From: Candidatus Nanosynbacter sp. HMT-352 | GTDB lineage: Bacteria; Patescibacteriota; Saccharimonadia; Saccharimonadales; Saccharimonadaceae | NCBI RefSeq assembly: GCF_022819365.1 | Contig: NZ_CP089289.1 | Location: forward strand, 496,001-560,000 | Reading direction: 5' to 3' | DNA length: 64,000 nucleotides | Part shown: positions 43,764 to 52,415 of the stretch, piece after piece | How positions within the stretch are numbered: position 1 is the first letter of the stretch | How the letters are laid out: each line of letters opens with the position of its first letter | The notes under the pieces: generated by a model | Told to the model about the DNA's origin: nothing | The model's input: the letters and a program-made list of their open reading frames with translations, nothing else | Databases searched by the model: none | Program-made: the position numbers and the translations under genes

Positions 43764-44834
43764 ATGGCAAAGATTTCTTTAGATATGGATTCTCTGAAAA
43801 ACGAACGAGCTGATTTGAGCAATTTTTTAGCGCAACCTGATGCTTACAGCTCACCAGATTTTACGGTAAAAAACAAACGATTTTCAGAATTAGAAACGCT
43901 TATTTCCAAAGGTGAAGAGCGAGAAAATCTGGAAAAAAACTTAGTAGAAGCCAAAAAATTAGCCAACGAAGGCGGCGAATTGGCTGCGCTGGCGAAACTT
44001 GAGATCACTGAAACTGAAGCTCGATTGACCGAATTAGAAGAAGAATTATTCATCCTGCTCACCCCGAAAGACCCCAACGATGAGAAAAATATCATCATGG
44101 AAATCCGCGCTGGTGCGGGTGGCGATGAAGCGTCGTTGTTTGCGGCGGAACTATACCGCATGTATTTACGCTGGTGCGAATCTAACGGCTATAAAGTAGA
44201 ATTAATCAGCGAATCAGCCAACGATTCTGGCGGCTATAAAGAAGTTATTTTTATGATCAAGGGTGACGCGCCATACTCTAAATTGAAGTTCGAGGGTGGC
44301 GTACACCGAGTTCAGCGAGTTCCAGTCACTGAAAGCCAAGGTCGCGTCCACACTTCAACCGTAACGGTGGCGGTTTTACCAGAAGCAGAAGAAGCCGACA
44401 TCGAGATAAACCCGAATGATTTGCGCGTTGATATTTATCGCTCCAGTGGACACGGCGGTCAAAGTGTGAACACTACAGACTCAGCAGTGCGAATCACCCA
44501 CTTGCCGACTGGAATGATAGTTACAAACCAAGACGAAAAATCGCAAATTAAAAACCGCGAAAAAGCCATGAGCGTGCTTCGTTCGCGATTGTTGCAGATG
44601 AAAATTGACGAGGAAAACGCCAAATTAAGCGCCGAGCGACGCTCATTGGTTGGGACTGGCGACCGCTCGGAAAAAATCCGAACGTACAACTTCCCGCAAG
44701 ACCGAATCACCGACCACCGCATTCACTACAGCCGCAGCAATATCCCCGCTGCAATGAACGGGGATATCGACGATTTGATTGAAAATCTACAGAGATATGA
44801 GCGTGAGCTGAAAGCTCAGAATGCTAGTAATTAA
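43764..44834 (+). CDS. prfA: Peptide chain release factor 1
   Basis: RF1 reads UAA and UAG. 356 residues. Seen: the anticodon tripeptide PVT in [16 protein letters not shown] and GGQ in [30 protein letters not shown] box (hexamer 43749-43754) ends 9 nt before the ATG, giving a 2-3 nt leader. prmC, whose product methylates the GGQ glutamine, follows on the same strand after one opposing gene. The 3' end overlaps that opposing gene by 11 nt. Confidence 0.97.
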   Translation: MAKISLDMDSLKNERADLSNFLAQPDAYSSPDFTVKNKRFSELETLISKGEERENLEKNLVEAKKLANEGGELAALAKLEITETEARLTELEEELFILLTPKDPNDEKNIIMEIRAGAGGDEASLFAAELYRMYLRWCESNGYKVELISESANDSGGYKEVIFMIKGDAPYSKLKFEGGVHRVQRVPVTESQGRVHTSTVTVAVLPEAEEADIEINPNDLRVDIYRSSGHGGQSVNTTDSAVRITHLPTGMIVTNQDEKSQIKNREKAMSVLRSRLLQMKIDEENAKLSAERRSLVGTGDRSEKIRTYNFPQDRITDHRIHYSRSNIPAAMNGDIDDLIENLQRYERELKAQNASN

Positions 44835-45423
44835 ACTTAAAAACTTCAGCTGACTCCAATAGCTCCGCCAGCTTACTTATTTCGTCCACACCGACCGGTT
44901 GACGATTTAGCCCCATTTGTTGCTCTAATTTACAATTCTCTATTAGATTATTGGTTTTACGCATAGCTCTAACTGCACACTCATATATCTCATCATCACT
45001 CATCATACTCATATCAATTTTGTCATCATCTTCTTCCATTGAAGAGAAGGGCGTATTGTCATCATACCTTAAAACAAAGTCATCCTCTATATAATATCGA
45101 TGATACCCTCCTACACCTCTTTCTACGAATGTAATTTCTCGAGACTTAGTGCCATTATCTAGAGATCCTGAATATACACCGATAGACACCACAGAACCAT
45201 CTTTCTGAGGAATTTCTAATGAGACTTCCGATTGTATCCTATCTGAAAATATTATGTCGTGATCGTGAGTTTTCGCGTCTTCCGCAAATCTAAGCAATGT
45301 CGACTGAACCAGATCATCAAATTCCACTGCCGCCTGCAACTTTTCTTCGGTCGTCAGTTCAGGATTAAACCCTTCTGCAAACTCCATTTGCTTTGCGGCT
45401 TCGCTATTATTTGGCAATTCCAT
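44824..45423 (-). CDS. Unknown acidic cytoplasmic protein
   Basis: About 199 residues from the ATG at 45423 (AGGA 9 nt upstream). The frame is open to 45519, but the promoter at 45460-45488 lies inside that extension, so the longer start is rejected. Very acidic ([19 protein letters not shown]), beta-rich in the middle ([20 protein letters not shown]), with no TM. Inserted between prfA and prmC on the opposite strand. No family recognised. Confidence 0.7.
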   Translation of the reverse strand: MELPNNSEAAKQMEFAEGFNPELTTEEKLQAAVEFDDLVQSTLLRFAEDAKTHDHDIIFSDRIQSEVSLEIPQKDGSVVSIGVYSGSLDNGTKSREITFVERGVGGYHRYYIEDDFVLRYDDNTPFSSMEEDDDKIDMSMMSDDEIYECAVRAMRKTNNLIENCKLEQQMGLNRQPVGVDEISKLAELLESAEVFKFNY

Positions 45424-45459
45424 TATATATTCATTCCTTTCGCTAATGATATGAAGCCT

Positions 45460-45488
45460 ATAATACTCTCTCTCTCTTGATTTGTCAA
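45460..45488 (-). promoter_or_regulatory. Promoter of the 44824-45423 gene
   Basis: TTGACA (45483-45488), 17-bp GA-repeat-rich spacer, TATTAT (45460-45465). Leader of about 30 nt. Confidence 0.75.
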
Positions 45489-45565
45489 TACTTTTTACCA
45501 CTTTTCTCAGTTTTTGCAAGCATTTTACTTTTTACATTCCATAGATATATGTTATAATTAGCCAC

Positions 45566-46390
45566 ATGATTATCTCTGAATGGCTAAAAATTGCCACAAA
45601 ATCCTTAAAAACAGCAAGCATCCCGTCCGCCAGATTAGACGCTGAATTGATATTAGCCAACACTTTACGAAAAAACCGCACTTACCTACACGCTCACCTG
45701 GACGAAGAAATTGACCCCAGGAGATTTGATATCGCAAATGCCAGACTAGACCTAAGATTAGACCGCGTACCAATCGCCTATATTCTGGGCTATAAAGAAT
45801 TTTACGGCCGCAGATTCACCGTATCTCCCTCTGTTTTAATTCCCCGCCCTGAATCCGAAGATCTAATTTCATTGTTCTTAGAACTGACCGCCAGCGAAAT
45901 TGCCGAAAAAGTTTTAATTGACGTTGGCACAGGGTCTGGCTGTCTGGGAATTACTGCCAAATTAGAGAGAAACAACTTGTCGGTGATCTTATCCGATATC
46001 AGCAAACCAGCCTTAAACGTTGCAGAAAAAAATGCGAACGCCTTAAATGCGGACGTCCATATTCAACAGCAATCATTACTTAATGGCCAGCTTCGACCCG
46101 TTGACTATATATTTGCCAATTTGCCTTACGTCGATAAGAATTGGGACGTGTCGCCAGAACTCCAATACGAGCCAGATATTGCGCTTTTCGCCGAAGACGA
46201 AGGATTGAAATTGATATTGCAATTGATCTCACAAGCACCACGATGTCTCACTTCAGAAGGTTTATTGTTTATCGAGGCGGACCCCCAGCAGCACAATAGA
46301 ATAATTGACGAAGCCGTGAAAAATGGTTTTGTAAAAGAGAGAGTTCTCAATTACATCCTAGTCCTGCGTTTCACTGGTGCTAAAGATTAA
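45566..46390 (+). CDS. prmC: Release factor glutamine methyltransferase
   Basis: Methylates the Gln of the GGQ motif in RF1 and RF2. 274 residues. Seen: the N-terminal helical domain (SARLDAELILANTLRKNRTYL), RVPIAYILGYKEFYGRRFTV, PRPESEDLI, SAM motif LIDVGTGSGCLGITAKL and the catalytic motif as ANLPYV in place of the usual NPPYI. TGTTATAAT ends 7 nt before the ATG. The 3' end overlaps the convergent membrane-protein gene by 4 nt. Confidence 0.94.
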   Translation: MIISEWLKIATKSLKTASIPSARLDAELILANTLRKNRTYLHAHLDEEIDPRRFDIANARLDLRLDRVPIAYILGYKEFYGRRFTVSPSVLIPRPESEDLISLFLELTASEIAEKVLIDVGTGSGCLGITAKLERNNLSVILSDISKPALNVAEKNANALNADVHIQQQSLLNGQLRPVDYIFANLPYVDKNWDVSPELQYEPDIALFAEDEGLKLILQLISQAPRCLTSEGLLFIEADPQQHNRIIDEAVKNGFVKERVLNYILVLRFTGAKD

Positions 46391-47151
46391 ATTACTACAG
46401 AATTTAAGAACACTAGCATCACTAAGATAATTCCGATTGTAAGAATCACTGGAGCGGATATGTCTGAAAACCGAATAGCTTTGTGTTTGTTGTAAGATTG
46501 GTAAGCTTTACTGGCGACAAGCGAGAATAGCAATAAGATTATCGTAACCTGTGAAACGCCGCCAAATAATGATTTTCCGTAACTGTAAGTCCAATAGTAC
46601 GACAGCCAACCCAGTTCAGCAAAGACGAGTCCCCAGATTGCCGAAAGTAAAACCGTTTGTTCTTCATCATAACTGTGCAGGAAATGGCGCGCAGAACTAT
46701 AGCCTATCAAGAACATCAGAATAACAACTACAGAAACTGGCCACTCGTACGATACCACCATCAGAGCGGTTACGCCGACGAAAATAGCGATCAACGATTG
46801 TATGGCAACCTGCCAGCGCTTAGACATCGGCTTAATTACAACCAGCCAAATTGCATATAATATCGCCAAGGCTACGCGGAAATAAAACACCGACGTAGGT
46901 AGATACATCAGACCAACAACACCAATTCCGACCGTTAAGTCAACCAAGTTAGCCTGGATGTTTGCCCACCAAAAACGCGGACGAACGGCAATTATACGCC
47001 ATTTGCTCAGTACAACAAGAGCTAACGCTGGAAATGGAGTCTGAAACGCTTGAGCAATAACAAGTAATGCTGCCGCCAAGCCAATATTTAAGACATAGTA
47101 AACTAATTCGCTCCAAAACGTTCTTCGTTTAACAGTTTTCAGTAACTCCAT
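46387..47151 (-). CDS. Unknown polytopic membrane protein
   Basis: 254 residues with about seven hydrophobic segments (VYYVLNIGLAAALLVIAQAF, VVLSKWRIIAVRPRFWWANI, IQSLIAIFVGVTALMVVSY and others). Basic loops are on the cytoplasmic side. No motif linked to a known family was recognised. TGGTATAAT ends 10 nt before the ATG, so the leader is only a few nucleotides. It lies 22 nt after the LCP gene but seems to have its own promoter. Confidence 0.75.
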   Translation of the reverse strand: MELLKTVKRRTFWSELVYYVLNIGLAAALLVIAQAFQTPFPALALVVLSKWRIIAVRPRFWWANIQANLVDLTVGIGVVGLMYLPTSVFYFRVALAILYAIWLVVIKPMSKRWQVAIQSLIAIFVGVTALMVVSYEWPVSVVVILMFLIGYSSARHFLHSYDEEQTVLLSAIWGLVFAELGWLSYYWTYSYGKSLFGGVSQVTIILLLFSLVASKAYQSYNKHKAIRFSDISAPVILTIGIILVMLVFLNSVVI

Positions 47152-47172
47152 AACTTACTCTATTATACCAAA

Positions 47173-48816
47173 TTATGAGCCAGTTCCCACAACAACGATG
47201 AATTGTACATCAACATTCAAATTATACTTTGAAGAATCTGATGAAACCGAGCCGTACAACTCCTTAAATTTATCTTTTGTGGCAGTTTTTTCTTTACCAG
47301 CTGACAATTGATAAACTTGCGTCTTCCCTAACTTTTCATTACCTGGAGCGTTGCCAACATGAACAACTTTCATCCCTAATTCTGTCAATTTGTCCGCTTC
47401 TTTCTGCGCTGCACCAGCCACGCCGGAACCATTCAAGACAGCAACTGTGGCTTTTTCCTTAGATAACGGCGTTGCGTAAATCTCAGACTTTATATAAGCG
47501 CGAATGTCGTCATAATCATACAATCCCGCAGCCGGCTGGACTATGCTTGCGCCACCCGCCGTGCCAGTAGTCATAAGTACGTTGTTTTCCTCTACAAAAC
47601 TCAATCTGTGAATATCAGATTCTTTTATCTCTGAGCCAAGGTTCATAATTGTGCGAATTTCTTTCGTGTCAATGTTTGTGCGTAAGTTTTTACCCATCGC
47701 ATCCATCAGTGATGTCACCTTACCAAAGTCAGTCAGCGTTCCCGTGGAAGTAGCTTTGTTTTTCAGTGCCATCATAACCAATTGCTGATTCTTCTCTCGG
47801 TCAAAGTTAGATTGTTCCAATCCGTAAGTTGGCGCCACCAAACCACGCGCTCGAGAAAACCACATCGCCTTTTCGCCGTCCATTTCGTGCTTGCCGTTAG
47901 TTAATTGCATATAGTGACCTGTTGGGCATCGTTCGCGACGCTGCTGATAATTCAACTCCTTCGCTCGACACATCCAGTCCATACTTGGATCAAGAATTCC
48001 TCGTGGATCACGACTCTGTACGTCAACGGTAACTCCGCCGACCGCATTGACAGCATCACGAATCACCGCAGTATTAATATGCGCCACGTATTGAATATCC
48101 ATACCGAATATATCGCCGATGAATTTCTTAGTTTTATCCATTCGTTCAGCTTCTGCCTGCGCGCTATCTCCATTATTCACGCAACCAAAATATTCATTGA
48201 TTTTACCAGCGTAGCCAGAATTACACGCCATGCCAAATTTTACATACAAGTCACGCGGAATGCTGAACATATACGCGTCCTTCTTTGTCTGATTGACACT
48301 AAGAATCATCATCGAGTCGGTCAATGTCGCACCTGGATGGTCCGGATCGTCATCTGTTGTACCTAAAATCAGCACATTGCTTCGACCATAAGCATCCTCT
48401 TTCAGCTTCTGCTGCGAAAATAGCCCTAAGATTCCACCATTATGGAACACCGAGTTCATCGTCTGCCATAATTTTAATAGCAGCCAACCCGCCACAATTG
48501 CAATAATAATTCCGATAATCGCAAGAATAATCCTGGTAATTAATTTTTTCTTACGCTTCTGTTTACGCTCCTGCCGATGAGAAGGCTTGGTGTTTTCATC
48601 AATCGCCGCCAACGATTCGCTAATATTCTGCTTTAATTTATTAGCAGAAGTTGGTTGCTGAATATTTCTTGCCGCATTATTCGACACCTGCGGACTATCT
48701 TCGTTACTACGATAATGCCCGAGCGTAGTCGTTTTTTTGCTAGTAATTTCCCCCAACGAAGTTCGCTGTGGTCGCTTGGCGACAAATCCGTCCATCGACT
48801 GTTTGCGTGGTTTCAT
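47173..48816 (-). CDS. LytR-CpsA-Psr family cell-wall polymer transferase
   Basis: 547 residues. Cytoplasmic basic N-terminus (RQERKQKRKKKLITRI), one TM at about residues 92-113, then the LCP domain: NVLILGTTDDDPDHPGATLTDSMMILSV (in parts), FSIPRDLYVKF, VNAVGGVTVDV and the Arg-rich FSRARGLVAPTYGLEQSNFDREKNQQLV region. A C-terminal LytR_C domain follows (VAVLNGSGVAGAAQKEADKL). LCP enzymes move glycopolymers from undecaprenyl phosphate to peptidoglycan, which fits uppP, uppS and galU in this window. Leaderless TGTTATAAT, 8 nt before the ATG. Confidence 0.93.
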   Translation of the reverse strand: MKPRKQSMDGFVAKRPQRTSLGEITSKKTTTLGHYRSNEDSPQVSNNAARNIQQPTSANKLKQNISESLAAIDENTKPSHRQERKQKRKKKLITRIILAIIGIIIAIVAGWLLLKLWQTMNSVFHNGGILGLFSQQKLKEDAYGRSNVLILGTTDDDPDHPGATLTDSMMILSVNQTKKDAYMFSIPRDLYVKFGMACNSGYAGKINEYFGCVNNGDSAQAEAERMDKTKKFIGDIFGMDIQYVAHINTAVIRDAVNAVGGVTVDVQSRDPRGILDPSMDWMCRAKELNYQQRRERCPTGHYMQLTNGKHEMDGEKAMWFSRARGLVAPTYGLEQSNFDREKNQQLVMMALKNKATSTGTLTDFGKVTSLMDAMGKNLRTNIDTKEIRTIMNLGSEIKESDIHRLSFVEENNVLMTTGTAGGASIVQPAAGLYDYDDIRAYIKSEIYATPLSKEKATVAVLNGSGVAGAAQKEADKLTELGMKVVHVGNAPGNEKLGKTQVYQLSAGKEKTATKDKFKELYGSVSSDSSKYNLNVDVQFIVVVGTGS

Positions 48817-48821
48817 ATCTA

Positions 48822-48850
48822 TTGATTATAACACACAAAACGCTTATAAT
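48822..48850. promoter_or_regulatory. Overlapping divergent promoters of the LCP gene and lepB
   Basis: Plus strand: TTGATT (48822-48827), 17 bp, TATAAT (48845-48850), then 7 nt to the lepB ATG at 48858. Minus strand: TGTTATAAT with the hexamer at 48825-48830, 8 nt before the LCP ATG. The minus-strand -10 shares bases with the plus-strand -35, so one polymerase must exclude the other. Confidence 0.7.
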
Positions 48851-48857
48851 TGAAACA

Positions 48858-49463
48858 ATGGACGCTACTTTTATGGATCGTCATCCAAAATTACAAGATG
48901 GCCTGGGAATGGTCATTTTCGTTGTTGGCGTGGTGATCGGCACACTTTTATTGAACACATTTGTATTTCAAACTTTCAATGTTGAAGGTGCCAGTATGGA
49001 AACGACGATGTACACCGGCGATCGTCTGATCGTCAATCGATTGCCCGTCACTAGCTCAAAATTGCAAAATAAAAATTATACCCCAAAGCGCGGACAAGTA
49101 ATTGTGTTTAAGAATCCAAATTTCAATGCATCCACAGGTAAAGATGAGTACATTGTTAAGCGCGTAATTGCCTTTGCCGGTGAGCGAGTTACTGTGAAAA
49201 ACGGCACCGTAACTGTTTACAACACAGAAAATCCCGACGGATTTAACCCTGACACCTCAGTCAATAAAAATGAGCCAGGACAACCTACTTCTGGAGATGT
49301 CGATACAACCGTACCAGAAGGCACGATATTCGTCATGGGTGATCACCGCCAAGGAAGCTATTCTTGCGACTCTCGAAACTGCATGGGACCGATCCCTCTT
49401 TATGACATCGTTGGGCCAGTTAGCCTACGAATATTTCCATTCAATAAAATTCGCTCGTTCTAA
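48858..49463 (+). CDS. lepB: Type I signal peptidase
   Basis: Cleaves signal peptides of Sec-exported proteins. 201 residues from the ATG at 48858. One TM at about residues 17-35. Catalytic Ser46 in NVEGASMETTMYTGDRL and Lys101 in DEYIVKRVIAFAGERV; box E is seen as FVMGDHRQGSYSCDSR. The single TM and length fit the Gram-positive P-type. The open frame extends upstream, but the promoter lies there, so the start is fixed. Confidence 0.95.
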   Translation: MDATFMDRHPKLQDGLGMVIFVVGVVIGTLLLNTFVFQTFNVEGASMETTMYTGDRLIVNRLPVTSSKLQNKNYTPKRGQVIVFKNPNFNASTGKDEYIVKRVIAFAGERVTVKNGTVTVYNTENPDGFNPDTSVNKNEPGQPTSGDVDTTVPEGTIFVMGDHRQGSYSCDSRNCMGPIPLYDIVGPVSLRIFPFNKIRSF

Positions 49464-49469
49464 TAAAAA

Positions 49470-50348
49470 TTATTTTTCGAGTAATTCTCTTATTCGTTCA
49501 AATTCAAGATTATCCTTAAACTTGATGCTAATCTGACCAGCTCCACGGCCGTTTGTACGAATTTTCACCCCTGTTCCAAATCGCTTTGAAAGGCTTTCAA
49601 TAGCATCTGCATGAGGCATATCTGCTGGGCGGCGTTTGTTCTCAATTGGACTAGCCTTCGCCTGCTTCCACAAAGTAACAACTTGCTCAATCCGTCGCGC
49701 TGACCACTCTTCGCGAATAGCTCGCTCCATAATATCTTCCGCGGCGTCATCAGGTAAACCAATTAGAGGTCTTGCCTGCCCTTCATTTAATCGCCCCTCA
49801 AACAACGCCTGCTGCACAGACTTCGGCAATTTCAGTAGCCTCAACGTATTACTGACTGCGCTTATAGATTTGCCACCCAAACGCTTGCCAATTTCCTCCA
49901 GCGTCATATTGAATTGGTCGCGCAATTTCTGATAAGCAGTCGCAGTTTCAAGCGCATTCAAATCATGTCGTTGCAAGTTTTCAATCAAAGAAATCTCCAG
50001 GCGATTTTGATCGCTCATACTCCTGACGATACACGGAACCTCTGTTAAATTCGCCCTATTCGCCGCACGCCAACGTCGCTCGCCTGCCACGATCAGATAT
50101 TTATCTCCTTTTGGCGTCACAACAATCGGCTGAACCACGCCATGCTCGCGCACCGATTCCGTCAACTCATTCAAAGCATTCTCATCAAAAAAGCGACGCG
50201 GCTGATCTGGATCTGGGACAACTTGATCAATAGCAATATCTCTCAAATGAGAAACTTTCACGTCCTGCTGTGCGGTTGGATCAAACGTTTCATCAATCAA
50301 ATTGGTCGGGATCAACGACCCAAAACCTCTGCCTAAACCTTTTTTCAT
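49470..50348 (-). CDS. parB: Chromosome partitioning protein ParB
   Basis: CTP-dependent DNA clamp that loads at parS. 292 residues. Seen: the N-terminal KKGLGRGFGSLIP, the ParB/Srx motif VPDPDQPRRFFDENAL and GERRWRAANRANLTEVPCIV, the helix-turn-helix EIGKRLGGKSISAVSNTLRLLKLP and the C-terminal dimerisation domain. It overlaps parA by 4 nt. No 16-bp parS site was seen in this window. Confidence 0.95.
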   Translation of the reverse strand: MKKGLGRGFGSLIPTNLIDETFDPTAQQDVKVSHLRDIAIDQVVPDPDQPRRFFDENALNELTESVREHGVVQPIVVTPKGDKYLIVAGERRWRAANRANLTEVPCIVRSMSDQNRLEISLIENLQRHDLNALETATAYQKLRDQFNMTLEEIGKRLGGKSISAVSNTLRLLKLPKSVQQALFEGRLNEGQARPLIGLPDDAAEDIMERAIREEWSARRIEQVVTLWKQAKASPIENKRRPADMPHADAIESLSKRFGTGVKIRTNGRGAGQISIKFKDNLEFERIRELLEK

Positions 50349-51109
50349 CGTTCCACCCTCTCTATAATTTCTTTCGTTAGCGCCTTATAGGCCCGAGAAC
50401 CTTTTGAAAAACGATCATACGCCCCAACTGGCGCGCCATGACTAGGAGCTTCAGCCAAGCGAATGTTTCTCGGAATGCTATTCTTGAAAATCTTATCTGG
50501 GAAATATTTTTTAACCTCAGCGTGAACTTGCCCGGATAATGTAGTTCTGGAGTCCATCATCGTCAATAAAACGCCCAATAATTCCAAAGGTGGGTTGAGT
50601 CCCTTCTTTATCAATTTCATACTTTCCAAAAGCTGCCCCAATCCTTCCAATGCGTAAAATTCTGCCTGAACTGGAAGCAATACGTAATTAGCGGCAATCA
50701 TACCGTTGACTGTCAACAAACTCAAACTCGGCGGACTATCAATAATAATATAGTCGTAATCCGTCGCCTTCTGCAAAGCCTCTCGCAAGCGAACAAACCT
50801 TCCCTGCGCCTGCGCCAATTCCACTTCCGTATTCGCCAAATGAGGTGTAGCTGGAGCGATTGATAAGTTTTTATATTCCGTTGGCAATATGATATTCGCC
50901 AGGTCAATTTGTCGCATAATCACCTCTGATATTGTTGCGCCCAAATTTTGCTTATCTATTCCAAGTCCACTGGTGGCATTACCCTGCGGATCAAAATCCA
51001 CCAACAATGTTTTCTTGCCAGCTTTTGCCAAAAAATATGCTACGTTAATTGACGTCGTTGTTTTGCCGACGCCACCTTTTTGATTTGTCACCGCAATGAT
51101 TTTTGTCAT
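50345..51109 (-). CDS. parA: Chromosome partitioning ATPase ParA
   Basis: 254 residues. Seen: the deviant Walker A NQKGGVGKTTTSINVAYFLA, switch I VDFDPQGNATSGLGI, YIIIDSPPSLSLLTVNG and the C-terminal Lys/Arg patch. Acts with ParB to move chromosome origins. AAGGGG Shine-Dalgarno; the promoter has TGCTATAAT (hexamer 51134-51139) with a leader of about 20 nt. No gidAB or oriC features are adjacent. Confidence 0.96.
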   Translation of the reverse strand: MTKIIAVTNQKGGVGKTTTSINVAYFLAKAGKKTLLVDFDPQGNATSGLGIDKQNLGATISEVIMRQIDLANIILPTEYKNLSIAPATPHLANTEVELAQAQGRFVRLREALQKATDYDYIIIDSPPSLSLLTVNGMIAANYVLLPVQAEFYALEGLGQLLESMKLIKKGLNPPLELLGVLLTMMDSRTTLSGQVHAEVKKYFPDKIFKNSIPRNIRLAEAPSHGAPVGAYDRFSKGSRAYKALTKEIIERVER

Positions 51110-51168
51110 TCGTTCCCCTTTTTACCTGCCTTAATTATAGCATGAGCAGAACATAAATAACAGACATC

Positions 51169-51195
51169 AAAAAACCGCTTCCTTTGCGAAAGCGG
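51169..51195 (-). terminator. rplU terminator
   Basis: CCGCTT / AAGCGG stem with a 9-nt loop, followed on the minus strand by six Ts. Confidence 0.85.
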
Positions 51196-51204
51196 CTCTT
51201 CAGA

Positions 51205-51510
51205 TTATTTGATTGACGTAATTTCAATCTTCGTGTACTTCTGGCGATGACCAGTTTCTTTGTGTACACGCTTCTTACTCTTGTAGTGGATAACGCGAAG
51301 CTTGTCGCCCTTAACTTCCGCTTCTACGACCTTAGCCTTAACGCTAGAGCCTTTTACAGTTGGCGTACCAACCTTGATTTTATCACCATCAATCACTAAA
51401 AGTGCGTCGAGAGTGAGTTCTTTTGTGCCTTCAGGGAGGAGATCCACCAAGAGGGACTCTTTTTCGCTGACAAGATATTGTTTGCCAGAGATTTTTACGA
51501 CTGCTTTCAT
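51205..51510 (-). CDS. rplU: 50S ribosomal protein bL21
   Basis: 101 residues. Seen: KAVVKISGKQYLVSEKES and the C-terminal IHYKSKKRVHKETGHRQKYTKIEI, diagnostic of bL21. AAGGA precedes the ATG. Monocistronic, with promoter and terminator; rpmA, its usual neighbour, is about 44 kb away. Confidence 0.97.
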   Translation of the reverse strand: MKAVVKISGKQYLVSEKESLLVDLLPEGTKELTLDALLVIDGDKIKVGTPTVKGSSVKAKVVEAEVKGDKLRVIHYKSKKRVHKETGHRQKYTKIEITSIK

Positions 51511-51544
51511 TTCGTTCCTTAATTATTATGAATTAACTCTAATA

Positions 51545-51573
51545 ATTCTATCAAAAACTAGCAATAAAATCAA
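51545..51573 (-). promoter_or_regulatory. rplU promoter
   Basis: TTGATT (51568-51573), 17 bp ending TGA, TAGAAT (51545-51550). Leader of about 28 nt with a Shine-Dalgarno. Confidence 0.7.
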
Positions 51574-51579
51574 GTACGG

Positions 51580-52407
51580 TTAGCAAGTAGCGTTTTTCGC
51601 CATAGCGTTATTCGCTTTCAGCCAACCACTCGGTGAGCCGCATTCCATATATTCGCCCTTAGCTTCGCCAACAACAATCACGCCGCCGCCATCAATGTAC
51701 GCATTAATCGCGTCCGTTAGCTCAAACTCGCCTCTCTTAGGGTTCGCCGGCAAAGTTCGCGCCAACTCGAAAATCTCTTTGTTCAAGACGTAAAAACTTG
51801 AATTACTGAGATTACTTGGAGCTTCTTCCAATTTTGGCTTTTCAATTATTCGCACAAAATTGCCCTGATTGTCAGTTTCAATAATCCCTGTTTGCGGAAT
51901 AAATTCCTCTTCAACAGGATTTCCTAATAGCCCAGCCGACAATCCGCGTGATTCCACCAGCTCCGCCAAATCAGCCGCATTTGAGCCGCCGTCGTCACGC
52001 CAAAAGAATTGATCACCCATAATCACAAAAGCCGACTCGCCCTGTTCAATAAATTCGCTCGCCAAACCAACTGGAATACTTGTGCCGTAACCACCAGTTC
52101 CCGGCTGAGTTAAAAAATGTATTCGGACGTCGCGAAGTGGCACCACCAGAGGAAGCTTGTCCTGCTTACCCGCTCGACGTAAATAATCGTTCAATTGAAT
52201 ATTCGATCGATAATAACTCTGCACCTGCGTACTCTGCTCGCCAACTACGAAGTAGATATCCTTAACGCCTGCTCGCACGACGTCTTGCACGATATAATCA
52301 ATCACTGGACGAGTACCGACCGGCAACATACACTTTTCAATAGATTTGGTAATAGGTAGCATTCGCGTGCCCCAGCCCGCGACCGGAATAATAGCTTTAG
52401 TAATCAT
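51580..52407 (-). CDS. galU: UTP--glucose-1-phosphate uridylyltransferase
   Basis: Makes UDP-glucose for cell-surface glycans. 275 residues. Seen: the nucleotide-binding GWGTRMLPITKSIEKCMLPV, DYIVQDVVRAGVKDI, FLTQPGTGGYGTSIPV, the metal-site region FVIMGDQFF and the C-terminal KGEYMECGSPSGWLKAN. GGAGG precedes the ATG. It follows the Tim44-like gene by 8 nt, so it is co-transcribed with it. UDP-glucose could feed the polymers attached by the LCP transferase. Confidence 0.95.
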   Translation of the reverse strand: MITKAIIPVAGWGTRMLPITKSIEKCMLPVGTRPVIDYIVQDVVRAGVKDIYFVVGEQSTQVQSYYRSNIQLNDYLRRAGKQDKLPLVVPLRDVRIHFLTQPGTGGYGTSIPVGLASEFIEQGESAFVIMGDQFFWRDDGGSNAADLAELVESRGLSAGLLGNPVEEEFIPQTGIIETDNQGNFVRIIEKPKLEEAPSNLSNSSFYVLNKEIFELARTLPANPKRGEFELTDAINAYIDGGGVIVVGEAKGEYMECGSPSGWLKANNAMAKNATC

Positions 52408-52415
52408 AGAACCTC

